Of a DNA stretch of 64,000 nt, positions 46,197 to 56,402 are shown piece after piece. Below the pieces are notes generated by a model. The model was not told the origin of the DNA. It did not search any database and saw nothing but the letters and a program-made list of their open reading frames with translations. Numbering within the stretch: position 1 is the stretch's first letter; each line of letters opens with the position of its first letter. The DNA comes from Dama dama (lineage: Eukaryota; Chordata; Mammalia; Artiodactyla; Cervidae), in NCBI RefSeq assembly GCF_033118175.1, contig NC_083711.1:46882001-46946000 (forward strand), read 5' to 3'. The translations under genes were made by a program, and so were the position numbers.

Positions 46197-46568
46197 ATGG
46201 GAAAGGCTAGAGATCTCTTCAAGAAAATTACAGATATTAAGGGACTATTTCATGCCAAGAAGGGCACATTAAAGGACAGAAATGGCAAGGACCTAACAGA
46301 AGAAGAAAAGATTAAGAAGAGGTGGCAAGAATACATAGAAGAACTAAACAAAAAAGATGTTAATGACTCAGATAACCACAATGGTGTAGTCACTCACTTA
46401 GAGCCAGACATCCTGGAATGTGACATCAAGTGGGCCTTAGGAAGCATTACTATGAACAAACCTAGTGGACATGATGGAATTCCAGTTCAGTTATTCCTAA
46501 TCCTAAAAGATGATGCTATTAAAGTAGTTTACTCAATATGCCAGCAAATTTGGAAAATTCAGCAGTGA
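46197..46568 (+). pseudogene. BovB ORF remnant upstream of the RT core
   Basis: A 123-codon open stretch (MGKARDLFKKITDIKG at its start) ends at a TGA where aaaattcagcagtgatcac replaces the usual continuation. It includes YIEELNKKDV and IKWALGSI, typical of the linker and N-terminal RT region of BovB. Partial; not expected to function. Confidence 0.85.
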
Positions 46569-46773
46569 TCACAAGACTGGAAAAGGTCAGTTTTCATTCC
46601 GATCCCAAAGAATGTTCAAACTACTGCACAATCGCACTCAATTTGCATGCTAGCAAGGTAATTCTCAAAATCCTTCAAGCTAGGCTTTAATGGTGCGTGA
46701 ACCAAGAACTTCCAGATGTACAAGCTAGATTTAGAAAAGGCAGAGGAACCAGAGACCAAATTGCCACCATCTA

Positions 46774-47541
46774 TTGGATGACACCACCCTTATGGCAGAA
46801 AGTGAAGAGGAACTAAAAAGTCTCTTGATGAAAGTGAAAGAGGAGAGTGAAAAAGTTGGCTTAAAGCTTAACATTCAGAAAACTAAGATCATGGCATCTG
46901 GTCCCATCACCTCATGGGAACTAGATAGGGAGACAGTGGAAACAGTGTCAGACTTTATTTTGGGGGGCTCCAAAATCACTGCAGATGGTGACTGCAGCCA
47001 TGAAATTAAAAGAGGCTTACTCCTTGGAAGGAAAGTTATGACCAACCTAGACAGCATATTAAAAAGCAGAGACATTACTTTGCCAACAAAGTTCCGTCTG
47101 GTCAAGGCTACGGTTTTTCCAGTGGTCATGTATGGATGTGAGAGTTGGACTGTGAAGAAAGCTGACTGCCGAAAAATTGATGCTTTTGAACTGTGGTGTT
47201 GGAGAAGACTCTTGAGAGTCCCTTGGACTGCAAGGAGATCCAACCAGTCCATCCTAAAGGAGATCAGTCCTGGGTGTTCATTGGAAGGACTGATGCTGAA
47301 GCTGAAACTCCAGTACTTTGGTCACCTTATGCAAAGAGTTGACTCATTGGAAAAGACCCTGGTGCTGGGAGGGATTGGGGGCAGGAGGAGAAGGGGACGA
47401 CAGAGGATGGGATGGCTGGATGGCATCACCGACTCGATGGACATGGGTTTGGGTAAATTCTGGGAGTTGGTGATGGACAGGGAGGCCTGGCATGCTGAGA
47501 TTCATGGGGTTGCAAAATGTTGGACACGACTGAGTGACTGA
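46774..47541 (+). pseudogene. BovB C-terminal ORF, open but truncated
   Basis: A 255-codon frame covers the end of RT (DDTTLMAESEEELKSLL) and the C-terminal domain (VVMYGCESWTVKKA, WCWRRLLRVPWTARRSNQ, YFGHLMQR, WLDGITDSMDMGL) without a stop. The ATG is fortuitous: it comes from the junction codon ttggatg. The endonuclease and the first RT motifs are missing, so it cannot retrotranspose. The open frame shows this is a young copy. Confidence 0.9.
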
Positions 47542-47555
47542 ACTGAACTGAACTG
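46780..47555 (+). mobile_element. Younger BovB inserted in older BovB
   Basis: 5'-truncated BovB beginning inside the YADD motif (gatgacaccacccttatgg) and ending gactgaactgaactgaactg. The short TSD attggat (46773-46779, 47556-47562) is made from the host BovB, whose sequence resumes with catagaaaaagcaagagaat. Its coding part is open to the natural stop. Confidence 0.9.
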
Positions 47556-48003
47556 ATTGGATCATAGAAAAAGCAAGAGAATTCCAGAGAAACATCTACT
47601 GCTTTATTGACTATGCTAAAGCCTTTGACTGTGTGGATCACAACTGTGGAAAATTCTTAAAGAAATGGGAATACTAGACAAGTTTACCTGCCTCCTGAGA
47701 AACCTGAATGTAGCAACAGTTATAGTCAGACATGAAACAACGGACTGGTTCCAAATTGGAAAAGGTCTATATCAAGGCTGTATACTGGCATCCTGCTTAT
47801 TAGACTTATATGTAGAGTATATCATGTGAAATGCCAGGCTGGATGACTCACAAGCTGGAATCAAGATTGCCAGGAGAAATATCAACAACCTCAGATATGC
47901 AGATGATATCAGCCTAAAGGCAGAAAGTGAAGAGGAATTAAAGAGCCTCTTGATGAAGGTGAAAGAGGAGAGTGAAAAAGCCATCTTAAAACTCAACATT
48001 TTA

Positions 48004-48217
48004 TTTTTTTTTTCATTTATTTTTATTAGTTGGAGGCTAATTTCTTTACAATATTGTAGTGGTTTTTGTCATACATTGACATGAATCAGCCATGGATTTA
48101 CATGTATTCCCCATCTTGATTCCCCCTCCCACCTCCCTCTCTACCTGATCCCTCTGGGTCTTCCCAGTGCTCCAGGTCCGAGCACTTGTCTCATGCACCC
48201 AACCTGGGCTGGTGATC
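48004..48217 (-). mobile_element. Young L1 3' end in BovB, 17-bp TSD
   Basis: Antisense L1 terminus (tattagttggaggctaattt, cattgacatgaatcagccat, ctgggtcttcccagtgctcc, acctgggctggtgatct). The exact TSD taaaactcaacatttta, at 47987-48003 and 48218-48234, is BovB sequence. Only 214 bp long. Confidence 0.95.
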
Positions 48218-48914
48218 TAAAACTCAACATTTTAAATGAAGACCATGGCATCTGTTCCCATCACTTCATGGCAGATAGATGAGGAAAAAATGGAAACGGT
48301 GACAGACTTTATTTTCCTGGGCTCCAAAATCGCTGTAGACGGTGACTGCAGTCATAAAACTAAAAGATGCTTACTCCTGAGAGAAAAGCTATGACAAACC
48401 TAGACAGCATATTAAAAAGCAGAAACAACGTTTTGCTGACAAAGGTCTGCATAGTCAAAGCTATGGTTTTTCTAGTAGTCATGTATGGATGTGAGAGTTG
48501 GACCATAAAGAAGGCTGAGCACCAAAGACCTGATGCTTTTGAACTGTGGTGTTGGAGAAGACTCTTGAGAGCCCCTTGGACAGCAAGGAAATCAAACCAG
48601 TCAATCTTAAAGGAAATCAGTCCTGAATATTCATTGGAAGGACTGCTGCAGATGCTGAAACTCCTATCCTTTGGCCACCTGATGCAAAGAGCCAACTCAT
48701 CGGAAAAGACCCTGATGCTGAGAAAGATTGAGGGCAAGAGGAGAAACGGGCAACAGAGGACAAGATGGTTGCATGGCATCACCGACTCAATGGACATGAG
48801 TTTGGGCAAACTCTAGGAGATAGTGAAGGACAGGGAAGCCTGGTGTGCTGCAGTCCGTGGGGTGGCAAGGAGTCAGACACAACACAGCAACTGAAAAACA
48901 ACAAATATTTGCTT

Positions 48915-49190
48915 AACAGTGTTATGCTAGTTTCTGCTGTACAGAAAAGTGAATCAGTTATACATATATCCCCTCTATTCTGGATTTCCTTCCCATTTAG
49001 TTCATCATGGAGCACTGAGTAGAGTTTCCTGTGCTATACAGTTCTCATTAGTTATCTGTTTTACACACAGTGTCAATAGTGCACACATGTCAATCCTAAT
49101 CTCCCAGTTCATCCCGCCCTCCTGACTCCTCTGGTATCCATACGTTTGTTCTCTGTGTCTCTATTTCTCCTTTGCAAGTAAATCAATCTG
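48915..49190 (-). mobile_element. L1 3' UTR fragment (older subfamily)
   Basis: Antisense text tacagaaaagtgaatcagtt, atacatatatcccctctatt, gtttcctgtgctatacagtt, cttatct-type, tctctgtgtctctatttctc. Same kind as the piece at 62205-62690 but younger-looking. No TSD was found. Confidence 0.75.
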
Positions 49191-49344
49191 TAAAAACTGA
49201 TCCATCTTTTGATGGCTCACGTTTTTGGATACTTAATCATTTGTCCTTAATCTAATGCTCAATTTTATATGTCATTGATTTAAAACTCTCTCCAATAAAT
49301 TTTTACATAAATGGACCATAAATAATACAATGAAAACAGCTTCT

Positions 49345-49576
49345 TTTTTTTCCATTTATTTTTATTAGTTGGAGGCTAATTACTTTACAATATTGTAGTG
49401 GTTTTTGCCATACATTGACATGAATCAGCCATGGATTTACATGTGTTCTCCATCCCGATCCCCCCTCCGGCCTCCCTCCCCACCCCATCCCTCCGGGTCT
49501 TCCCAGTGCACCAGCCCTGAGCACTTGTCTCATGCATCCAACCTGGGCTGGTGATCTGTTTCACACTTGATAAAGA
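49345..49576 (-). mobile_element. Young L1 3' end with TSD
   Basis: Antisense L1 terminus as at 48004-48217 (tattagttggaggctaatta, ggtttttgccatacattgac, gtgcaccagccctgagcact). The flanks gaaaacagcttct (left) and gaaaacagtttct (right) form a TSD with one difference. Confidence 0.9.
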
Positions 49577-49589
49577 AAACAGTTTCTAC

Positions 49590-49970
49590 TTGTTCCATTT
49601 CAGGTTGACCAAGTCTCTGTTTTTTTCTGATATTCTGCTTTCAATTATCACACACATCTAATCATTCATCTTTTTTCTTCTTTTTTCTTTTATTCTCCTT
49701 TTATTCTTTTATTCTTCTTTAAAAGATTCTCTCTTTCCTTTTGCTTACCCTCAGCATTTCCACCTGTGGTATTCTAATCCAAACTTTCCTCATTACTGAA
49801 TTACTGAATGTTCCCCAACTGACCTTCGTCTCCCCAGTCTCTTTTCTTGCCAATTCTCTCTGTTCTGTCAACAATAGTCACTGGTCAACACTGTGTCCCA
49901 GTTGCTGTGTACTGATGAACAAGATAGATAATAAAGGCAGATACTAAATGACTAATTCTACAAATAGTGC
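49590..49970. other. Pyrimidine-rich tract, no gene
   Basis: Contains a CTTTT-rich run at about 49668-49735. No repeat family or exon was recognised. Confidence 0.45.
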
Positions 49971-49974
49971 AACA

Positions 49975-50325
49975 GATGTGTATGGGGGCTACCCTGATCT
50001 TATGCAGAGTCTGTCATACTTGGCCCTCCTGACATTTTTGTGCTGGATAATTCTTTGTTGTGGGGGCTGTCCTGTGTGCACTGTAGGATGTTTAGCAGTA
50101 TCTCTGGCCTCTACCCACCACCTCCCCAGTGCTGAGAAGCAAAAGTGTTTCTGCTGCTGCTGCTGCTAAGTCACGTCAGTCGTGTCCGGCTCTGTGCGAC
50201 CCATGGACGGCAGCCCACCAGGCTCCCATCCCTGGGATTCTCCAGGCAAGAATACTGGAGTGGGTTGCCATTTCCTAGCTGTTGCCAAATATCCTCTGGG
50301 GGCAAAATTCCTCCCTAGTTGAGAA
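49975..50325 (-). mobile_element. MER20 split by Bov-A2
   Basis: Antisense MER20: ttggccctcctgacattttt, gataattctttgttgtgggg, gtaggatgtttagcagtatc before the SINE, and gttgccaaatatcctctggg, ctagttgagaatcattg after it. Near full-length once the SINE is discounted. Confidence 0.8.
50152..50277 (-). mobile_element. Bov-A2-type SINE, monomer, with (CTG)n
   Basis: Antisense: gctgctgctgctgctaagtc, acgtcagtcgtgtccggctc, ggacggcagcccaccaggct, then gggttgccatttcct. The (ctg)n run is the reverse of the SINE tail. Only one of the usual two Bov-A monomers is present. It sits inside MER20. Confidence 0.85.
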
Positions 50326-50329
50326 TCAT

Positions 50330-50875
50330 TGCTCAACTGTAGTCTGCGTAGGTTGGAAGATGAGTTTAATGTGGAAATGTTTACCTGTGGATAGGTCATT
50401 TGGATGGAGAGCTGAAGAATGAGTAGGAATGAGTAGGAATTAGTGTTGGGGAAGGGAGAGGTAGGAAGCTTTGGGAGATGGGAGAGTCTCAGTGTTCTAG
50501 GAAGGAAGCCCAATACATGCAAAGAACTTGAAGTGGGAATGAATGTGGAAAATTCCAGGAACTGAAGGCAGGCCAGTATGGACTAGAACAGCATGTGTTT
50601 AGATACTGGCTACTGCCAAGATTGAGGGAGGCACTCATCTAGTCAGTGTGACTTGTGCTTAGAACTACGAGCAGTGAGAAACCCCGCTTTGTAGCAGGAA
50701 AATGACAAGATCTTGAAGTGATTCAGGGCAATGGCAGGAGTGGGATGAAGGGAAAGACTGAGCCTACAGCAGCAAATTCCATGAATGAGGCTGGGGTTGG
50801 GCAGGTTGTTGATACAGCAAGGAGAGTGGACAGGGGTGTGGCTAACTGGTGATGGTACAAGGCTCAGGAACAAGA
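50330..50875 (+). repeat. Old mammalian interspersed repeat, class unassigned
   Basis: The wording (aatacatgcaaagaacttga, gaactgaaggcaggccagta, gaaaatgacaagatcttgaa, gtgattcagggcaatggcag) follows a widespread old repeat also glimpsed at 27560-27690. I cannot name its class. Short gtgtgcatgcatgtgtgta-type runs follow at 50878-50917. Confidence 0.45.
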
Positions 50876-50879
50876 TATG

Positions 50880-51490
50880 TGTGTATGCATACTTGTGTGC
50901 ATGCATGTGTGTATGATCTTTTTATCTATTTCAACAAGAGGGTGACTTTTCAAAGAGTCTTGGGGGGTCTCTGTAGGATTATACAAGCTACCCTTAAACT
51001 TGCAACCCTTGGAATCAGGAGGTGGGTGCGGTGCAGAGATGCACCCTCCACTGGAAAGAGGCACAGACGAAGCAGTCTTACAGGAGACAAGGAAAGGGAG
51101 GGAATGTTAATGAAGAGGTTGAGGATACAAGGCAGTTTTTTCCTCATAAGACTCCCAAGGATGCTGTTGAGGGCAAGGGAGAGGGAGGCAGGGCTTGGGG
51201 TGAGAGAGAAAAGAGGTACAGGTTTTTTTCAAGAGCCAACAGCCTGGCACAGCTTAGAGGTCTGGGGCTTCTGTCTCCTCGGGCAATAAACAGAGATGGC
51301 TGGGGATGTGGCCCATGGTAGATTATTTCTGGGTATCTCAAGGTACAGCGTGAGCACGTGGTTCTAATAGGGAGGGACTGGAGATTTCGGTATCATGAAA
51401 CAAATCTTTTGCAAAGCCCACTTTTATCATGGGAGCTCTGACCCCTCCCTGCCTTCCAAAAACATGACAAATGAGTAGGACCTTTACAGC
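50880..51490. other. Nothing recognised; purine-rich
   Basis: Overlapping frames at 50849-51321 reach 146 codons on the plus strand. They are Arg/Lys/Glu-rich as expected of purine-rich DNA and have no recognisable domain. Confidence 0.4.
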
Positions 51491-51494
51491 CTAG

Positions 51495-51985
51495 CCTCCA
51501 AACTTTGAGTTACCCTTTGGTTCCACAGAAGCTGTGTTCTGCCTGGCATTGTCTTCTTGTCCTCATGTTTGCCTTGTTCTCGTCCCTGCCCCACACCCTG
51601 AATCTGGTTTTGTATCTTCAAATCCTATTCATTTTGAAAGCCCTAGCTCATACCCTGCCACCTCTGTGGCACCTTGCCAGATTGCTATGCCCACAAGTGC
51701 TGCCAGCTCTTCTTTATTAGCACTTAATTAAAAACTACCTTGGGGCTTTTTGGGTACTTTTATATAATATATTAAGTAATATATAGTATATAATAGATAA
51801 AGTAATAATATATAATAATAACATATTATTAGCTTTTCAAGGGTATGCCACTGTTGTTTCTAAAATTAAACTGCTAAATTCTTGAAAGCCAAGATTAGGT
51901 TCTGTGCCTATTATTATACTTCAAGAGGCCTATTACAGAACTCAACACCCAGAAGACCCTCAATGATTTGTTTAAAGCATTGGTT
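51495..51985 (+). repeat. L2-like LINE fragment
   Basis: The order gaagctgtgttctgcctggc, ccacaccctgaatctggttt, gcaccttgccagattgctat, gaaagccaagattaggttct, cacccagaagaccctcaatg recalls an L2 3' region. An AT-rich expansion (tataatatattaagtaatat and on) lies at 51758-51835. Confidence 0.45.
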
Positions 51986-52142
51986 AAAATATGGATTACT
52001 TTTCTGGGACAAATGCAAAAGAGTACTGGAATCAGTGTTGTGTGGCACGTAGACCCCAGGTGTGAAATCACTTGCACATTCATATCTTCTCCACTGCATA
52101 AAAGTTCTGGGAAGGAACTGACTCTTTATTTTGCCCATCTTA

Positions 52143-52372
52143 TAGGCAAACCATTCAATATCAGTAATCCAAGTCTATTCCCCAGCCAATAATGCTGAAG
52201 AAGCTGAAGTTGAATGGTTCTATGAAGACCTACAAGACTTTCTAGAACTAACATCCATAAAAAGATGTCCTTTTCATTACAGGGGACTGGAATGCAAGTT
52301 AGGAAGTCAAGAGATACCTGGAGCAACAGGCAAATTTGGCCTTGGGGTACAAAATGAAGAAGTCACCAAGAT
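52143..52372 (+). mobile_element. BovB fragment from the endonuclease domain
   Basis: Sequence caaaccattcaatatcagta, gctgaagaagctgaagttga, atggttctatgaagacctac, ggggactggaatgcaagtta, ttggccttggggtac comes from the AP-endonuclease-like part of BovB. NAEEAEVEWFYEDLQ is readable, then a +1 shift near 52256-52262 disrupts the GDWNA motif. It is an internal piece lacking the BovB 3' end, so it did not arise by simple 5' truncation. Confidence 0.85.
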
Positions 52373-52487
52373 AAGCTTTTTCTGGAACATCTTCCCTTGC
52401 ATCTTTTATGTAGAAGCTGTGTGATCTGGTCTTCTCTACTCTCTAAAACAGAGGTCAGATTAAATTTTAGTCCTTTTGCTCCAATAA

Positions 52488-52640
52488 CGTGCTGTGTTGT
52501 GCTATATCTCCTCAGTCATGTCTGACTCTTTGTGAGCCTACAGATTGCAGCCCGCCAGGCTCCTCTGTCCGTGGGATTCTCCAGGCAAGAATACTGTGCC
52601 TTCCTCCAGGGGATCTTCTGGACCTAGGGATCAAACCTCA
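52488..52640 (-). mobile_element. Bov-tA SINE, partial
   Basis: Antisense: cagtcatgtctgactctttg, ttgcagcccgccaggctcct, gcaagaatactgtgccttcc, ctagggatcaaacctca. The head is missing and a ~20-base internal deletion follows aatact. Confidence 0.85.
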
Positions 52641-53460
52641 CCTAAACACCCCAAATGTACCCCAGTTATTTCTGGGGGTACTCAAAGGCTCTCTCGCACC
52701 AAACCAGAGTGTCAGCTATAAGTAATCACGGCATATTGTGGTTTTCCTCCTTTGTGTCTCACTAGTCTGTGCTACTGTCTACAGAGCTCCTTAGAGAAGC
52801 CTCATGGCTGACCCAACCGACAATTCCCGTGATCAGCACTCCTATAGGGATGCCAGTGGTGCTACTCTGAGCTATGGGATAGTCCTGTGACTGCTGCCCT
52901 GAAGTGCCACCGAGAGGCAGCTTCATCCTGCTTCATGACTACATCTCCATAGGGGCCCAGAATGTCACAGAATTTCTTACGTATGATTTGGCTTTTGAGC
53001 TTCGTCATTCTAATCAGGTGGTTCACATCCAGTTCAAGGAGCCAGAGGATGATCGATTTACCATGCCACTTACTCATTTCCCCCCTTTCTCCCCTCAGCT
53101 CTAACCCACCATTTTCTCCACCAAACATCCTAATTTACTCCAGTTGTAATGCTTCCACAAAACAGTTTGTAAAATGTTGGAGTCCACATTTCTATTTCAC
53201 CAAGGAGGCTTTGCTTTACTTTATATAAGAGACTCCTTGAGACTGTTTTCCTAGAGTGAAGGAAGATCTATTCCAAAAGTGGATTCAAGTCCCCACTATC
53301 TTCAGTGAGAGAACAATTCAATGTTTTGAAATTACAGTTTTTCATTCTTCTGGTCTCTCCTTCAAATTTTCAGAGATATTAGGACTCATTTAAAGCTCAA
53401 GACCAATAACTTCTTTCTCTTCAATTGTCTTTGCAATGAGGAGGCTTCCACTAATCCAGG
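52641..53460. other. Nothing recognised
   Basis: Frames up to 88 codons on both strands (52862-53228) lack recognisable domains. No repeat named. Confidence 0.4.
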
Positions 53461-53464
53461 ATTT

Positions 53465-53602
53465 TGTAAACCTGTATGTACATTAAAACTACTTGGTGGT
53501 GGTAAGTTAAAATATTGGTGACTGGGGCCCACCAAAAAACAATTAAATTAAAATTTGTGAGGGTAGGGCTCAGGCAATGATAATTCTTTAAAAACTCCCC
53601 CA
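53465..53602 (-). mobile_element. MER5-like hAT fragment
   Basis: Text acctgtatgtacattaaaac, tgactggggcccacc, gagggtagggctcaggcaat and taaaaactccccc follows the antisense of MER5A-type elements. It is cut by the L1 that starts at about 53603. Confidence 0.55.
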
Positions 53603-53727
53603 TCTTGCATTCCTATACACTAACAAAGAAAAATCAGAAAGAGAAATCAAGGAAACAATCTCAATTAACTATCACTTCAAAATGAGTAAAATACCTAGGA
53701 ATAAATTGACCTAAGGAGGTAAAAGAC

Positions 53728-54243
53728 ATGTACTCTGAAAACTATAAGACACCAATGAAAGAGGTCAAAGATGACACAAACAGGTGGAAAGATATACCAT
53801 GTTCTTGGATTGAAAGAGTCAATATTGTCAAAATGACTATACTACCCAAGGCAATCTACAAAATTCAGTCCAATCTTTACCAAACTACCAATGGCATTTT
53901 TCACAGAACTAGAACAAAATGTTTTAAAACTTGTATGGAAACTCAAAACACCCTAAATGGCCAAAGCAACCTTGAGGGGGAAACCAAAGGAGCTGGAAGA
54001 ATCAGACTCCCTAACTTCAGACTATATTATAAAGCTACTATCACCAAAACAGAATGGTATAGCCACAAAACCAGAAATATAGATCAATGGAACATGATAG
54101 AAAGGCCAGAAATAAACCCACACACATATGGTCAATCAATCTATGACAAAGAAGGCAAGACTATATCATGGAGAGAAGACAGGCTCTTTAATAAGTGGTT
54201 CTGGGAAAATTGTACTCCAATTTATATGTATACAGCTACATAG
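53728..54243 (+). pseudogene. L1 ORF2 C-terminal remnant
   Basis: A 171-codon open stretch from the region after the RT core. Recognisable pieces are WKDIPCSWIERVNIVKM, ILPKAIYKIQ, GRIRLPNFRLYYKA and NKWFWENCT. It lacks endonuclease and RT motifs, and frameshifts precede and follow it. Confidence 0.85.
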
Positions 54244-55108
54244 AAAAGGATGGAATCAGAACATTCTCTATACCATTCACAAAAGTAAACTCTAAGTAGA
54301 TTAAAGACCTAAATGTAAGGCTGGACTTTATAAAACTCTTAGAAACAATCATTGAAAGAACACTCTGACATAAATAGCAGTAATATCTTTTTTTGATCCA
54401 TTTCCTAGAGTAATGGAAATAAAAGCAAAAATAAACAAATGAGACCTAATTAAACTTAAAAGCTTTTGCAGAGCAAAGGAAACTGTAACTGTAAATAAAG
54501 TGAAATGATAACCCACAGAATGGGAGAAAGTATTTGCAAACAAAGGCACTGACAAATAGACAGCTCATGCAGCTCAATATTAAAAAAAAAAAAAACACAC
54601 GAAAACAACCTAATCAAAAACTAGGAAAAGATCCAAATAGACATTTCCCTAAAGAAAACATACAGATGGCCAAAAAGCACATGATAAGCTGCTCACCATC
54701 ACTAATTATAGAGAAATGCCAATCAAAACTACAATGAAGCATCACCTCACACCGTCAGAATGGCCATCATCAAAAAATCTGCAAACAATGAATGTTGTAG
54801 AGAATGTGGAGAAAAGGGAATCTTTCTACACTGTTGGTGGGAATGTAAATTGGTAAAACCACTATGGAGAACAGTATGCAGGTTCCTTAAAAAACTAGAA
54901 CTGAAAAATAGAACCACCTTAAAAATAGAACTACCATATGATCCAGCAATCCCATTCCTGGGCATATATCTGGAGAAAACCATAGTTTGAAAAGATTTGT
55001 GCACCCCAATGTTTATCACAGCACTATTTACAATAGCCAAGACAAGGAAGCAACCTAAATGTTCACTGACAGATGATGTTTGGAAAAAGATGTGGTGTAC
55101 ACAATGGA

Positions 55109-55548
55109 CTATTGTGTGTATGAACCGTTTCCCTAGTGGCTCAGATGGTAAAGCGTCTGCTTGCAATGTGGGAGAACAGAGTTTGATCCTTGGGTTGGGA
55201 AGATCCCCTGGAGTAGGAAATGGCAACCCACTCCAGTACTCTTGCCTGGAAAATCCCATGGACAGAGGAGCCTAGTAGGCTACATTCCATGGGGTCTCAA
55301 AGAGTCAGACACGACTGAGTGACTTCATTTTCACTTTTATTGTGTGTATGTGTGCACTCAGTCATGTCCAACTCTTTGTGACCCCACAGACTGCAGTGCA
55401 CCAGACTTTTCTATCAATGGAATTTTCCAGGAAAGAATACTGGAATGGGTATTCCAAGGGATCTTCCCAACCCAGAGATTGAACCCACGTCTCCTGCATC
55501 TTCTGCACTGGCAGGTAGTTTCTTTACCACTGAGTCAGCTGGGAAGCC
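55109..55548 (-). mobile_element. Bov-tA SINE (outer), split by another Bov-tA
   Basis: Antisense Bov-tA (cactcagtcatgtccaactc, gactgcagtgcaccagactt, gagattgaacccacgtctcc, gagtcagctgggaagccc). It was inserted in L1 with TSD cacaatgga (55100-55108, 55549-55557). Its first ~14 bases (ctattgtgtgtatg) were then split off by the inner SINE. Confidence 0.9.
55123..55337 (+). mobile_element. Bov-tA SINE (inner)
   Basis: Sense Bov-tA (ctagtggctcagatggtaaa, ttgatccttgggttgggaag, gacagaggagcctagtaggc, gacttcattttcactttta). The exact TSD tattgtgtgtatg at 55110-55122 and 55338-55350 lies within the outer SINE, so this is the younger of the two. With the outer one it forms a head-to-head inverted pair. 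Confidence 0.9.
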
Positions 55549-56189
55549 CACAATGGAATGTTACTCAGCCATAAAAAGAATGGAATAATGTCATTTGCAG
55601 TAACATGGATGAACCTAGAGTTTATCATATTAAGTGAAGTAAGTCAGAAAGAGAAAGACAAATATCATGGGATATCACTTACATATGGAATTTAAAGAAA
55701 ATAATGACACAAATGAACTTATTTATGAAACAGAAACAGACTCAAACTTCAAAAAAAAACTTACCAAAGGGGAAACGTTGGGGGGAGGGATAAATTAGGA
55801 GTTTGAGATTAACATATACACACTACTATACATAAAATAGATAATCAACAAGGACCTACTATATAACACAGGACACTCTGCTCAATATTCTGTAATAAGC
55901 CATATGGGGAAAATATCCAAAAAAGAATGGGTATATGCATAACTGAATCACTTTGTTGTACATTAAAATTAAGACAACATTGTAAATGAACTATAAGAGG
56001 AAAATTAAATTAAGAAATAAAACTACCCCAGATAATAATAAATAAAATGAGGGTTAAGAATCACTCTTGTAAAAACACATGACCAAAGGATATTGAACTC
56101 CAATTTGAGATACCCAATGGGGCACACCTACTCTTTCACCCATGTGAGACTTCAGGAATCACTATCTTTTTCCTTGTTTGAAAAGTGAA

Positions 56190-56402
56190 GGCTGTGTGTA
56201 TTACTCACTCAGTCGTGTCTGACTCTTTATGACCCCATGGACTGTAGCCCGACAGGCTCCTCCATCTGTGGGATTCTCTGGGCAAGAATACTGGAGTGGG
56301 TTGCGATTTCTTACTCCAGGGGATCTTCCCGACTCAGGGATCAAACCCAGGTTTCCCGCACTGCTAGCAGACTCTTTGCAGTCTGAGCCACCAAGGAAGA
56401 CC
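56190..56402 (-). mobile_element. Bov-tA SINE
   Basis: Antisense Bov-tA: cactcagtcgtgtctgactc, ctgtagcccgacaggctcct, gggatcaaacccaggtttcc, gtctgagccaccaaggaaga. The flanks gtgaagg (left) and gtgaagg (right) suggest a short TSD. Confidence 0.9.

Larger units (their letters stand above)
46157..48895 (+). mobile_element. Older BovB, split by a younger BovB and an L1 end
   Basis: Three collinear pieces: 46157-46779 (aggaaaacaatagaatggga, gggccttaggaagcattact), 47563-48003 (ctatgctaaagcctttgact, gcagatgatatcagcctaaa) and 48235-48895 (gactgcagtcataaaactaa to gtcagacacaacacagcaac). They carry the region before RT, the RT core with YADD intact (tatgcagatgat, 47897-47908) and the C-terminal domain. 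Stops and small deletions (for example after 46600) make it inactive. It is the longest BovB here, ~1.7 kb without inserts. Confidence 0.95.
53603..56035 (+). mobile_element. L1, ~2 kb of ORF2 end plus 3' region, with two SINEs
   Basis: Begins in ORF2 (cattcctatacactaacaaa, aaaatacctaggaataaatt) and ends in an A-rich tail near 56035. The longest frame, 53728-54243, has KAIYKIQ and SIYDKEGKTISWREDRLFNKW-type text of the late ORF2 region (the latter at residues ~140-160). The rest is shifted. It is interrupted at 55109-55548 by nested Bov-tA elements. Inactive. Confidence 0.95.

Noticed and set aside
47344..47641. Minus-strand frames of 71-83 codons
   Set aside because: They are antisense shadows of the BovB 3' end; the same PHESQHARPPCPSP-type text recurs at 6235-6528 for the same reason.
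50849..51321. Overlapping 146- and 99-codon frames
   Set aside because: Both come from purine-rich DNA in two frames at once, a sign of composition rather than coding. No domain is visible.
54747..55259. 170-codon minus-strand frame
   Set aside because: It is the antisense shadow of L1 ORF2 fused to an antisense Bov-tA. Such hybrid frames recur wherever a SINE sits in L1.
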